Shown: positions 13,564 to 20,648 of the stretch, one piece after another
How positions within the stretch are numbered: position 1 is the stretch's first letter
Layout of the letters: each line of letters starts with the position of its first letter
Origin: Deinococcus aerophilus
Lineage (GTDB): Bacteria > Deinococcota > Deinococci > Deinococcales > Deinococcaceae
Assembly: GCF_014647075.1 (NCBI RefSeq)
Contig: NZ_BMOM01000006.1
Location: forward strand, 1-64,000
DNA length: 64,000 nt
Reading direction: 5' to 3'
Notes under the pieces: model-generated
The model's input: the letters and a program-made list of their open reading frames with translations, nothing else
Databases searched by the model: none
Told to the model about the DNA's origin: nothing
Program-made: the position numbers and the translations under genes

Positions 13564-13938
13564 CTAGCGCCCGCCGCGCACCGCAGTTTCCTGCGGCGCC
13601 GGCTCCGGGCCGTAGCGGCCCTCTTCCGGCAGCGCCGCCCCGTCATGCACGGTTTGGGCGAGGCGGGCGGCCTGCGGGAAGTCCACGGCGGCGTACCAGC
13701 CCTCCTCCAGCCCCGCCGCCGTCTGGCGGTACACGCACACGCTGGGGCCGAAGCTGCATGAACCCAGGCAGCCGCTTTCGGTCAGGCGCACGCTGCCGCC
13801 GGTCTTGTAGTAGGCCAGCGAGGCGCGTTCCAGATGGTTCCAGAGGGCTTTGTACAGCAGCGCCGAGCCGCGGGCCTGACAGTTCGGGCCCTGACAGACA
13901 AGCAGGTGGCCGGAGGTCTTGAAGTATCTGGGAGGCAT
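13564..13938 (-). CDS. Thioredoxin-like [2Fe-2S] ferredoxin in the B12 operon
   Basis: A 124-residue protein starting MPPRYFKTSGHLLVCQGPNC. Four cysteines, in CQGPNC (C16 and C21) and in the CLGSC block near residue 60, fit the thioredoxin-fold [2Fe-2S] ferredoxin family often found beside cobalamin genes. The ATG at 13938 is chosen; a TTG at 13947 overlapping the stop of the ATPase gene (TTGA) is the alternative. It is the last gene of the riboswitch-controlled B12 import operon. An electron-transfer step in corrinoid reduction or adenosylation is a reasonable inference, not shown by sequence. Confidence 0.8.
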   Translation of the reverse strand: MPPRYFKTSGHLLVCQGPNCQARGSALLYKALWNHLERASLAYYKTGGSVRLTESGCLGSCSFGPSVCVYRQTAAGLEEGWYAAVDFPQAARLAQTVHDGAALPEEGRYGPEPAPQETAVRGGR

Positions 13939-13943
13939 TGCCC

Positions 13944-14753
13944 TCAATCCTCGGGGATAACGAGCAGCCGGTCTGCATCGCGGACCACCCTGACGCGCAC
14001 GCCGTAGGCCGCAAGCAGGTTCTGGGGCGTCAGAACCTCGTGTGGAGCTCCGGCGGCGAGCACCTTCCCCTGGTGCAGCAGCAGCAGCGTGTCGGCCCGG
14101 GAGGCCAGATTCAGGTCGTGCAGCACCGCCACCACCCCCAGCCCGCCGGCGACCTCGCAGCGCAGGTAGCGCATCACCTCCAGCGCGTAGGCCAGGTCCA
14201 GGTGGTTGGTGGGTTCGTCCAGCAGCAAGAAGCGCGGCTCACCGGCCAGTGCACGGGCCAGGGCGACCCGCTGCCGCTCGCCGCCCGAGAGTTCCGAAAC
14301 CCGGCGTGCCTCGAAGCGGCGGGTGTCGGTGCGGGCCAGGGCGCTGTCCACCGCCGCCTCATCGGCCGCAGTCCACGGCCGGCCGGGCAGCAGCCCGAAC
14401 CGCCAGTCGCCCGCGCCGCGTCCCAGAGCGACCACGTCCCGCACCCGGGTGTCTCCGGGCAGCTCCTCGCTCTGGGCCAGGTACGCCAGCGCCCGCGACC
14501 GTTCGGGGCGGCTCCAGTGGGCCAGCGGCCGCCCGAACAGGCGGACCTCGCCCGCTTCCGGCCTGTTCAGGCCCAGCAGCGCGCGCAGCAATGTACTTTT
14601 GCCCGCACCGTTCGGCCCGATGACCGCCGAGAAGGAGCCTGCTTCGAAGCGGGCCTGCACACCCCGGATTGCCGGGAAGCTGCCGGCGTGAACGTGCAGG
14701 TTGGCGGCCTCCAGCGGGCCGGACCGGACCGGCGTGTCGGGTTGGAGATCCAT
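13944..14753 (-). CDS. btuD: ABC transporter ATP-binding protein, B12/iron-chelate type (BtuD-like)
   Basis: A 269-residue ATPase. Walker A GPNGAGKST is at residues 46-54, the signature LSGGERQ and Walker B FLLLDEPTNHLDLAYALEV follow, with the switch histidine in VLHDLNLA. The start is the ATG at 14753 just after GAGGGGG; the frame is open further up but lies inside the permease gene. It overlaps the permease stop region and energises uptake through the permease next door. The cobalamin riboswitch upstream of the operon argues for vitamin B12 rather than siderophore as substrate. Confidence 0.88.
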   Translation of the reverse strand: MDLQPDTPVRSGPLEAANLHVHAGSFPAIRGVQARFEAGSFSAVIGPNGAGKSTLLRALLGLNRPEAGEVRLFGRPLAHWSRPERSRALAYLAQSEELPGDTRVRDVVALGRGAGDWRFGLLPGRPWTAADEAAVDSALARTDTRRFEARRVSELSGGERQRVALARALAGEPRFLLLDEPTNHLDLAYALEVMRYLRCEVAGGLGVVAVLHDLNLASRADTLLLLHQGKVLAAGAPHEVLTPQNLLAAYGVRVRVVRDADRLLVIPED

Positions 14754-14758
14754 CCCCC

Positions 14759-15823
14759 TCACGCCCCCCTCTCCCGCCGCAGCAGCCACAGGAAGAACGG
14801 GCCGCCGAGCAGCGTGGTCACGATGCCCACCTGCGACAGCGGCGTGGTGCGCGCGAGCAGGTCGGCGAAGACGAGCAGCGAACCGCCAAGCAGCGCGGAG
14901 AGCGGCAGCAGGGTGCGGTGTCCCGCGCCGAAGGCCAGCCGGACCATGTGCGGCACGATCAACCCCACGAAGCCGATCACGCCCACATAGGCCACCGCGC
15001 CCGCCGTGGCGACGCTTGCGGCGAGCACCACGATCAGGCGCAGCCGCTCGACCGGCACGCCCAGCGAGCGGGCAGTCAGGTCCCCGAGCTGCAGGGTGTC
15101 CAGCGCGCGGGCAAGCAGCAGCAGGGCGCCGCAGCCCAGCGTGGCGTAGGGCAGCACCGTCAGCACATCGTGCCAGCCGCTGAAGCCCAGGTCCCCCAGG
15201 GTATACGCGAGCACCTGCCGCGCCCGGTCCTCGCCGCGCAGGATCAGGGCGGTCGTGGCGGCGCTCAGGACGCTGCCCACCACCACCCCGGCCAGGATCA
15301 GGCGGGTGGGCGGAAAACGCCGGCCCTCGCGGGCCAGGGCCAGGGTGATCGCCACCGCGGCCAGTGCCATGAGCAGCGCCGTGACCGGAATCAGCGCGCG
15401 CGGCCAGCCCGCCACGATGGCAACTGTGGCCCCCAGCGCCGAGCCGCTCGCCACCCCCAGCAGGTAGGGATCGGCCAGCGGGTTGCGGAATACGCCCTGA
15501 AAGGCCCCGCCGCACACCGACAGGCTCGCTCCTACGAGCACCCCCATCATCACGCGCGGCAGGCGGATCTGCCACACGATCACGTCGTTGCCGGCGAGTT
15601 CTGCGCCGGTCAGGGGCCGGCTCAGCCCACACCACAGCGCTCCCAGCACCTCACCCGGCGCGATGGTCACGCTGCCCAGTCCGGTCCCGAGCACCACGGC
15701 GAGCAGCAGCAGGGCGACCAGCAGCGCGGTGCGCAGCGGGATCAGGGTGCGTGGTCCCCGCCGTGTGGCGCGCGCCGGACGCGGCCCGGGGTCCGCCCTG
15801 TTCTTCCACCCATCACCCACCAC
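14759..15823 (-). CDS. btuC: ABC transporter permease, FecCD/BtuC family
   Basis: A 354-residue membrane protein of the FecCD family with about ten hydrophobic segments. Family blocks are WQIRLPRVMMGVLVGASLSVCG (split by the first long helix pair), FQGVFRNPLADPYLLGVASG and AYVGVIGFVGLIVPHMVRL, the last containing the ATPase coupling region. The first 30 residues are basic and Pro-rich. It forms the channel of the importer with the ATPase at 13944-14753 and receives substrate from the binding protein at 15836-16711. Substrate call (cobalamin) comes from the riboswitch. Confidence 0.88.
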   Translation of the reverse strand: MVGDGWKNRADPGPRPARATRRGPRTLIPLRTALLVALLLLAVVLGTGLGSVTIAPGEVLGALWCGLSRPLTGAELAGNDVIVWQIRLPRVMMGVLVGASLSVCGGAFQGVFRNPLADPYLLGVASGSALGATVAIVAGWPRALIPVTALLMALAAVAITLALAREGRRFPPTRLILAGVVVGSVLSAATTALILRGEDRARQVLAYTLGDLGFSGWHDVLTVLPYATLGCGALLLLARALDTLQLGDLTARSLGVPVERLRLIVVLAASVATAGAVAYVGVIGFVGLIVPHMVRLAFGAGHRTLLPLSALLGGSLLVFADLLARTTPLSQVGIVTTLLGGPFFLWLLRRERGA

Positions 15824-15835
15824 GACCCACCCTCC

Positions 15836-16711
15836 TTACTTGAACAGTTCCGGATGGACGATCTTCGCGAGTCCTAGCAGCGCCTGCGGCAGCCGGGGGC
15901 CAGGACGCGACAGAAGCTGGCCCAGATCGCCGGGCAGGTCCAGGGTCTGACCGGACTTGACGGCGGCCAGCGTGCTCCAGCCGGGGCGGGCGGCGGCGGT
16001 CTTGCGGTCCACGCCCAGAATCAGCTGCGGATTGGCCTTCACGATGAACTCGGGGTCCACCTTGGGAAAGTCGCCCATACTCGCGGGGATGATGTTGCGC
16101 GCCCCTGCCTTGGTGAGCAGCACCCCCATGAACGAGTTGGGGCCGACGCTGTACGGCGTGGGATCGATTTCCAGGTAGGCGGTGGGTTTGCGGACCGCGT
16201 TCTTGGTCAGGATCTCCACCCGCGCAATGTCGCGGCGCATCTGCGTGACCAAGTTCTTGGCCTGCGTCTCGCGGCCCACGATCCGGCCCAGCGTCAGCGT
16301 CTTGGTGAAGACCTCCTCGTAGGTCTCGGGATTCACGGCGATCACGGTGATGCCCGCCTGCGACAGCGGTCCTTCCAGCTTGCCGTACTTGCTGACCAGG
16401 ACCAGATCGGGCCTGAGCGCCACGATGGCCTCGATCTTGGGATCGTACAGACCGCCCACCTTGGGCAGCTTGGTCACCTGCTGCGGGTAGTCGCTGTAGT
16501 CGTCCACGCCGACCAGTTTGCTGCAGGCTCCGATGGCGCACAGCGTCTCGGTGTCGCTGGGCAGCAGGCTCACGATGCGCTGCGGCTCGGCCCGCAACGT
16601 CACGGTCCGCCCCAGGTCGTCGGTGAGGGTCAGGGGATAGCTGGTGGCGCCCGCCGCCCCGGCCGCGGCCAGGGTCATCACAGAAATGGAAAGGGTCAGC
16701 AAAGCTTTCAT
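15836..16711 (-). CDS. btuF: Cobalamin-type substrate-binding protein (BtuF-like)
   Basis: A 291-residue periplasmic binding protein with a signal peptide (MKALLTLSISVMTLAAAGAAGA). The class III binding-protein blocks DDLGRTVTLRAEPQRIVSL and LLPSDTETLCAIGACSKLVG are followed by ALRPDLVLVSKYGKLEGPLS, the long backbone helix between lobes and a second lobe. It captures the ligand outside the membrane for the BtuCD-like pair. GAGGAG lies 6 bp before the ATG. It is the first gene of the operon and directly follows the riboswitch and its terminator. Confidence 0.9.
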   Translation of the reverse strand: MKALLTLSISVMTLAAAGAAGATSYPLTLTDDLGRTVTLRAEPQRIVSLLPSDTETLCAIGACSKLVGVDDYSDYPQQVTKLPKVGGLYDPKIEAIVALRPDLVLVSKYGKLEGPLSQAGITVIAVNPETYEEVFTKTLTLGRIVGRETQAKNLVTQMRRDIARVEILTKNAVRKPTAYLEIDPTPYSVGPNSFMGVLLTKAGARNIIPASMGDFPKVDPEFIVKANPQLILGVDRKTAAARPGWSTLAAVKSGQTLDLPGDLGQLLSRPGPRLPQALLGLAKIVHPELFK

Positions 16712-16740
16712 GGTTGCTCCTCGCTGCCGCCCACGTATAG

Positions 16741-16766
16741 AAAAACCGCCCCGTTATCAGGGGCGG
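16741..16766 (-). terminator. Intrinsic terminator of the cobalamin riboswitch
   Basis: On the minus strand, CCGCCCC and GGGGCGG (16760-16766 and 16746-16752) form a 7-bp GC stem with a 7-nt loop, followed directly by five U (16741-16745). It sits between the aptamer and the btuF ribosome binding site, so ligand binding most likely stops transcription of the importer. Confidence 0.85.
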
Positions 16767-16869
16767 AAAGCAGAACCGTCCGGCACGTGTGGTTCGGTCA
16801 CCCCGAACCCGGCCCGAGCGTTCCCTCCTTCCGCGAGAGGTCAGCCTCACGGTTCTGAAGTCTTCAGGA

Positions 16870-16990
16870 CCGTGGACGGGGCAGGTGCTCGGACTTGCCC
16901 CTCCCCAGGAGCGGCTTACCGTTGCGCGACAGTGCCGGAATGTGCCCGTTTGCAGGGCAGTCACCGGCTTCCCCCACGCCCGTCACCGCC
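16870..16990 (-). promoter_or_regulatory. Cobalamin (B12) riboswitch aptamer
   Basis: Read on the minus strand, the region contains the conserved aptamer blocks in order: GGGGGAAGCCGGTGA, TTCCGGCACTG, CGCGCAACGGTAAGCC and the B12 box AGTCCGAGCACCTGCC (about 16880-16896). These match the known cobalamin riboswitch core. A -10 box TATACT (16992-16997) places the transcription start right at the 5' edge of the aptamer. The element controls the importer operon 16711-13564 by attenuation through the terminator at 16741-16766. Confidence 0.9.
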
Positions 16991-17020
16991 GAGTATAGGT
17001 CAGCGGAGCGCCCCGGAAGG

Positions 17021-17698
17021 TCACAGCCGGTCGCCCACCGGCTGGGCCAGCTCCAGCAGGCGCTCGCCCAGCTCGCCGGTAACCGCCTTGATGCCGCCCT
17101 GCGCCGAGATCGGTTCTCCGAAACGCACGATCCAGCGGTCCCCGTCGCGGCTGATGCCGGCGGGCAGAATCGGGGCACGTCCCCGGGCGGCGATCAGGGC
17201 CACACCGCCCTGCAGCGCCGCGCCGCCGCGCGTGCCCTGCGGAAAGATGCCCACCGTGCCGTTGCCCTTGAGGATCCGCACGGCCATGCGCACGGCGGCC
17301 AAATCGTTGCCGGTGCGGTCCACCGGAAAGCTGCCCCCGGCACTGATGATGTGCCCGATGACCGGCACGAACAGTTCCTTTTTGGCCATGAACTGCAGGA
17401 ACCGGCCCGGCGGCAGCGCGCGTGCCACCAGAAAGGGATCCAGGTTCGAGCGGTGGTTGGAGGCGATCACCAGCGGGGTTCCGGGCGGGGGCACGTGCTC
17501 GCGCCCGTGGACTTCCAGATGCGCGCCGCTGAAGACCACCGGCAGATAGGTCACCGCCACCACTGCGCGGTACACCAGCGGATTGACGTGGGGAGGGGCG
17601 GGTTCCGGGCGTCGCCTGCCCTCCGGTGCGTGCGGAACCGCGCGACCGGGGACCGGGGCGGCGGTGCCTGTGGAATCGGACTGGGCGGCGTCGCTCAT
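17021..17698 (-). CDS. 1-acyl-sn-glycerol-3-phosphate acyltransferase (PlsC family)
   Basis: A 225-residue acyltransferase. Catalytic block NHRSNLD fits NHx4D, and FPQGTR fits the FPEGTR substrate-binding block with Glu replaced by Gln. A hydrophobic segment (YRAVVAVTYLPVVFSG) precedes the catalytic block. It would transfer an acyl chain to lysophosphatidate or a related lysolipid at the membrane. The ATG at 17698 is preceded by TATTCT seven bp upstream, giving a leaderless transcript; it is divergent from the SDR-like gene at 17772. Confidence 0.85.
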   Translation of the reverse strand: MSDAAQSDSTGTAAPVPGRAVPHAPEGRRRPEPAPPHVNPLVYRAVVAVTYLPVVFSGAHLEVHGREHVPPPGTPLVIASNHRSNLDPFLVARALPPGRFLQFMAKKELFVPVIGHIISAGGSFPVDRTGNDLAAVRMAVRILKGNGTVGIFPQGTRGGAALQGGVALIAARGRAPILPAGISRDGDRWIVRFGEPISAQGGIKAVTGELGERLLELAQPVGDRL

Positions 17699-17771
17699 GA
17701 GGAGAAGAATACGCCCACCCCAAGCCGCGTGTCCGCAGACTTCCAGGGACGCGGGGCTTAGGCTGGCAGGC

Positions 17772-18395
17772 ATGAACCTTGCAGTGATCGGCGCGGCGGG
17801 CGGTGTGGGCCGCCGGGTGGTGGCCCAGGCGACCAGAGCGGGATACGCGGTGCGCGGACTGGTGCGCCGCCAGGAGCAGGCCGACATGCTCGCGCTGTAC
17901 GGCGCCGAGCCGGTCCTGGGCGACCTGAGTGCTGGGTGGGAGCCCGTGCTGAGCGGCGCGGACGCCGTGGTCTGGGCGGCGGGGGCGGGGGCAGGTGGAA
18001 ATTTTCAGGCCATTGACGGCGACGCCCTGATTCAGCTGGTGCAGACCCTGGAGGAGCGCGGCCCGCGCCGACTGGTGGCGGTCAGCAGCGTGGGCGTGGA
18101 CCGGCCCGAGCAGATGCCGCCCTTCTTGCAGGCGGTGCTGCGCGTCAAGGCGGAGTCGGACGGGCGGGTGCAGCGCAGCGCCCTGGACTGGACGGTGGTG
18201 CGTCCCGGCGGCCTGACCGATGACCCCGGCGCCGGGCAGGTCACGGTCGGGCGGTCGCTGCCCGGCGGCAGGACCACGCGCGACGACGTGGCCGCCGTGG
18301 TCCTGGCGTGCCTGCACCTGCCCTCCACCGTGGGCCGGACCTTCGAGGTGACCTCGGGCGGAAAGAGCATTTCCGAGGCGTTGCGCGAGCTGTAG
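17772..18395 (+). CDS. NAD(P)-binding SDR-like protein (NmrA/YwnB type)
   Basis: A 207-residue atypical short-chain dehydrogenase. The N-terminal glycine motif GAAGGVGRRV (residues about 7-16) binds a dinucleotide; RRQEQADML after the second strand suggests NADP. The middle has LVAVSSVGVDRPEQ and LDWTVVRPGGLTDDPG, typical of NAD(P)H-binding proteins of the YwnB/BVR-B group. The usual YxxxK pair is not evident. The substrate cannot be told. TAGGCT seven bp before the ATG (17759-17764) marks a leaderless mRNA. Confidence 0.8.
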   Translation: MNLAVIGAAGGVGRRVVAQATRAGYAVRGLVRRQEQADMLALYGAEPVLGDLSAGWEPVLSGADAVVWAAGAGAGGNFQAIDGDALIQLVQTLEERGPRRLVAVSSVGVDRPEQMPPFLQAVLRVKAESDGRVQRSALDWTVVRPGGLTDDPGAGQVTVGRSLPGGRTTRDDVAAVVLACLHLPSTVGRTFEVTSGGKSISEALREL

Positions 18396-18397
18396 GG

Positions 18398-18655
18398 TTA
18401 TTCCTCCGGGTCGTCCGGGTCGGTGTCCCCGGTGCCGGCGTCTTCCACCGTCCGGGGCCCGTCGGCCCAGTCGCCGGCGAGCACGGCGCGCACCGCCTCA
18501 ATGCGCTCGCGGCACTGTGCGTAGGCCTCGCGGGCCTCTTCCAGCAGCGGCAGCACGCGGTCGAGGTCCGCATCGCCGCTTTCCAGTTCAGCGGCGATGC
18601 GCGACAGCCGCGCGTAGGCCTCGCGGTAGGAGGGGGTCGGGGATTCGGTGCCCAT
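18398..18655 (-). CDS. xseB: Exodeoxyribonuclease VII small subunit
   Basis: An 85-residue protein with the XseB pattern SYREAYARLSRIAAELESGDADLDRVLPLLEEAREAYAQCRERI read in two halves: a first helix ending in LESGD and a second holding LDRVLPLLEEA. XseB joins several copies to XseA to form the nuclease that degrades single-stranded DNA to oligonucleotides. The tail is acidic (GDTDPDDPEE). xseA is not in the window. The ATG at 18655 has TAGCAT eight bp upstream. It converges with the SDR-like gene, stops 2 bp apart. Confidence 0.85.
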   Translation of the reverse strand: MGTESPTPSYREAYARLSRIAAELESGDADLDRVLPLLEEAREAYAQCRERIEAVRAVLAGDWADGPRTVEDAGTGDTDPDDPEE

Positions 18656-18723
18656 ACGCCGCCATGCTAGAGCATGGGCCCGTTCATACGGCACGCTCGG
18701 GCCCCGGCCCGCTACCCTGGCGC

Positions 18724-19419
18724 ATGACCTCGCCTGCCTTCACGCACTTTGACCTGACGGTCCTGCCCGCCGGGGCGCGCTACAAGCTGCTTACCGCCAC
18801 GGTGGTGCCGCGGCCCATCGCCTGGGTCTGCACGCTGGGTCCGGGCGGCGTCCCCAACCTGGCCCCGTACAGCTTCTTCGGACTGATGGGCTCGGACCCG
18901 CCGGTGGTGGCCTTTGCGCCCGGGGACCGTCCGAACGGTACTCCCAAGGACACCGCCCTGAACATTGCGGCGGGCGGCGAGTTCAGCGTGAATCTGGTCA
19001 GCGCTGATCTCGCCGCAGCTATGAATGCCACCGCCACCGAATTTCCGCACGGCATGGGCGAGCCGGTCACGCTGAACATCGCGCTGGAGGCGGGAAAAAA
19101 GATTGCGGTGCCGCGCGTGACCGCCAGCCCCGCCACGCTGGAGTGCCGTGAGGTACAGACCGTGGTGATTGGACATACCCGCGTCATCCTGGGCGAGGTG
19201 CTGGGCCTGAGCCTGCGCGCCGACGCCGTGCTGGATGCCGGGCGTCATCACCTGGACACAGCGGCGCTGGACCTGATCGGCCGCATGGGGGGCCGGGGCG
19301 GGTACACCCGGACCCGCGACGGATTTCAGGTGGACCGCGTGACCTATGCGGAGTGGCTGAAGCGTGAGGCGCAGCAGCCAGAAGCGCCGCACTCGGAAAT
19401 ACAGCGGCCGGAATTGTGA
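18724..19419 (+). CDS. Flavin reductase-like FMN-binding protein
   Basis: A 231-residue protein of the flavin reductase-like, FMN-binding split-barrel family. Blocks seen are LTATVVPRPIAWVCTLGPGG (residues about 22-41), NLAPYSFFGLMGSDPPVVAF and KDTALNIAAGGEFSVNLVS, which hold the FMN phosphate contacts in relatives. The later EVQTVVIGHTRVILGEVLG is also typical. It probably reduces or carries FMN with NAD(P)H; the partner is not known. TACCCT lies 5 bp before the ATG. Stops of this gene and the glycosylase gene are 4 bp apart (convergent). Confidence 0.82.
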   Translation: MTSPAFTHFDLTVLPAGARYKLLTATVVPRPIAWVCTLGPGGVPNLAPYSFFGLMGSDPPVVAFAPGDRPNGTPKDTALNIAAGGEFSVNLVSADLAAAMNATATEFPHGMGEPVTLNIALEAGKKIAVPRVTASPATLECREVQTVVIGHTRVILGEVLGLSLRADAVLDAGRHHLDTAALDLIGRMGGRGGYTRTRDGFQVDRVTYAEWLKREAQQPEAPHSEIQRPEL

Positions 19420-19423
19420 CCCC

Positions 19424-20053
19424 TCAGCCGGTCAGCGGCGCTCCGCCCGCCCGGACGCGGTGGTTGTCGGCCCACAGATAACGCGCCGCCAGCGTGCGGT
19501 AGGGGGCCCAGCGGGCAGTGACGTCGGGAGCGGGCACGCCGGGGTACAGCCGCGCCAGCCCCTGGCGCAGGGCCAGGTCCCCGGAACTGAACACGTCGGG
19601 CCGGGCCAGGGCAAACATCAGGAACATCTCTGCGGTCCAGCGCCCGATGCCGGGCAGCGGCAGCAGCTCGTCCACGACGGCTTCATCCGGCAGGGCGGCC
19701 AGGTGAGCAAAATCCACCGTGCCGTCCTGGGCCGCCTCTGCAATGGCCTGCACGGTCCTCACCTTGGCCCACGACAGGCCCACCGCCCGCAGGTCCTCGC
19801 CGGGGGTGCGCAGCAGGGTTCCGGGCGTCAGGGGACCCAGCCGTTCCAGCAGCCGGGCGTGGATGCTCGCGGCGGCCTTCACGCTGAGCTGCTGTCCCCC
19901 CACCGAGCGGATCAGCGTGCCAAAGGGGTCGGAGGTCGGCGTCAGGACGGGCAGGTCGCCGTTGCGCGCGATCACCTCGCGCATCGTCGGGTCGTGCGAG
20001 AGGTGCGCGGCGGCGTCGGCGTGGTGGCTCAGGGGTGCGGTGAAGACGGTCAT
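19424..20053 (-). CDS. DNA-3-methyladenine glycosylase II (AlkA type)
   Basis: A 209-residue HhH-GPD glycosylase that removes alkylated purines and starts base excision repair. The helix-hairpin-helix is LPLPGIGRWTA (131-141) and the catalytic aspartate is D159 in SSGDLALRQG. It lacks the N-terminal TATA-box-like domain of E. coli AlkA and is closer to short deinococcal and archaeal forms. The ATG at 20053 has GGGGAG close upstream and a TTCAAT -10-like box. It is divergent from the secreted protein at 20174. Confidence 0.88.
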   Translation of the reverse strand: MTVFTAPLSHHADAAAHLSHDPTMREVIARNGDLPVLTPTSDPFGTLIRSVGGQQLSVKAAASIHARLLERLGPLTPGTLLRTPGEDLRAVGLSWAKVRTVQAIAEAAQDGTVDFAHLAALPDEAVVDELLPLPGIGRWTAEMFLMFALARPDVFSSGDLALRQGLARLYPGVPAPDVTARWAPYRTLAARYLWADNHRVRAGGAPLTG

Positions 20054-20173
20054 GCTCCCCATTGAAACGCATGGCTCGGGCAAGGGTCAGCCCGGGGTGA
20101 ATGGACCGGGTGTGTGCGCAGTGAATGAAGAGGTCATCACAAACAGATCACAGACATCCCTCAGCATGACCGC

Positions 20174-20644
20174 ATGAACCGAGTTCTGACCACTGCCCTC
20201 AGCCTGATCACCCTGGGCCTGCTGACCACAGCGCCCGCCCAGACCCAGATCGGCAACGTGACCCTGACCCCGGCCAAGGCGCCGGCGGTGAGCATGGCGG
20301 CCAGCTACGCCGGCGAGGATGTGCCGAGCGGCTGGAGCGAGATCAAGGGGCGCGTAACTGGACCCAACGGCAGTGCGCTGCGTCTGCCCGCCGGCAGCGA
20401 GGTCCGCGTGACGGTGCTGGACACCACGGCAGCCAGGATCCTGCTCGACGTGTCCTTCGGGACCACGCGGCTGAGCACGCCGTATCAGCTGGTGTACAAC
20501 CCGGTGCGTCTGTCGGACACGCACGAGTACGTTGTCCGCGCCGAGATCGTGGACGCCCGCGGCAAGGTGCTGTACCGCAGCGCCGACGCGGCTCTGCCCA
20601 GCGCCCGCCGCGCCGCCCTGAACCTGGCGGTGCGGCCCCGCTGA
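20174..20644 (+). CDS. Secreted YbaY/YscW-like beta-sandwich protein
   Basis: A 156-residue protein with a signal peptide (MNRVLTTALSLITLGLLTTAPAQ). The mature part has the YscW/YbaY pattern: LRLPAGSEVRVTVLDTTAAR, then TPYQLVYNPVRLSDTHEYVV and a closing ARIxDxxGKxLYRS-like strand (VRAEIVDARGKVLYRS). Relatives are small envelope proteins or lipoproteins, but no lipobox cysteine is seen here. Function is unknown. A three-codon ORF (20166-20177) ends in ATGA over its start. Its stop is 4 bp from that of mutL. Confidence 0.7.
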   Translation: MNRVLTTALSLITLGLLTTAPAQTQIGNVTLTPAKAPAVSMAASYAGEDVPSGWSEIKGRVTGPNGSALRLPAGSEVRVTVLDTTAARILLDVSFGTTRLSTPYQLVYNPVRLSDTHEYVVRAEIVDARGKVLYRSADAALPSARRAALNLAVRPR

Positions 20645-20648
20645 GGAC

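Noticed and set aside
11760..13646. A 628-codon frame antisense to the HRDC protein
   Set aside because: Low-complexity composition and no domain; the plus-strand gene has recognisable domains and a promoter.
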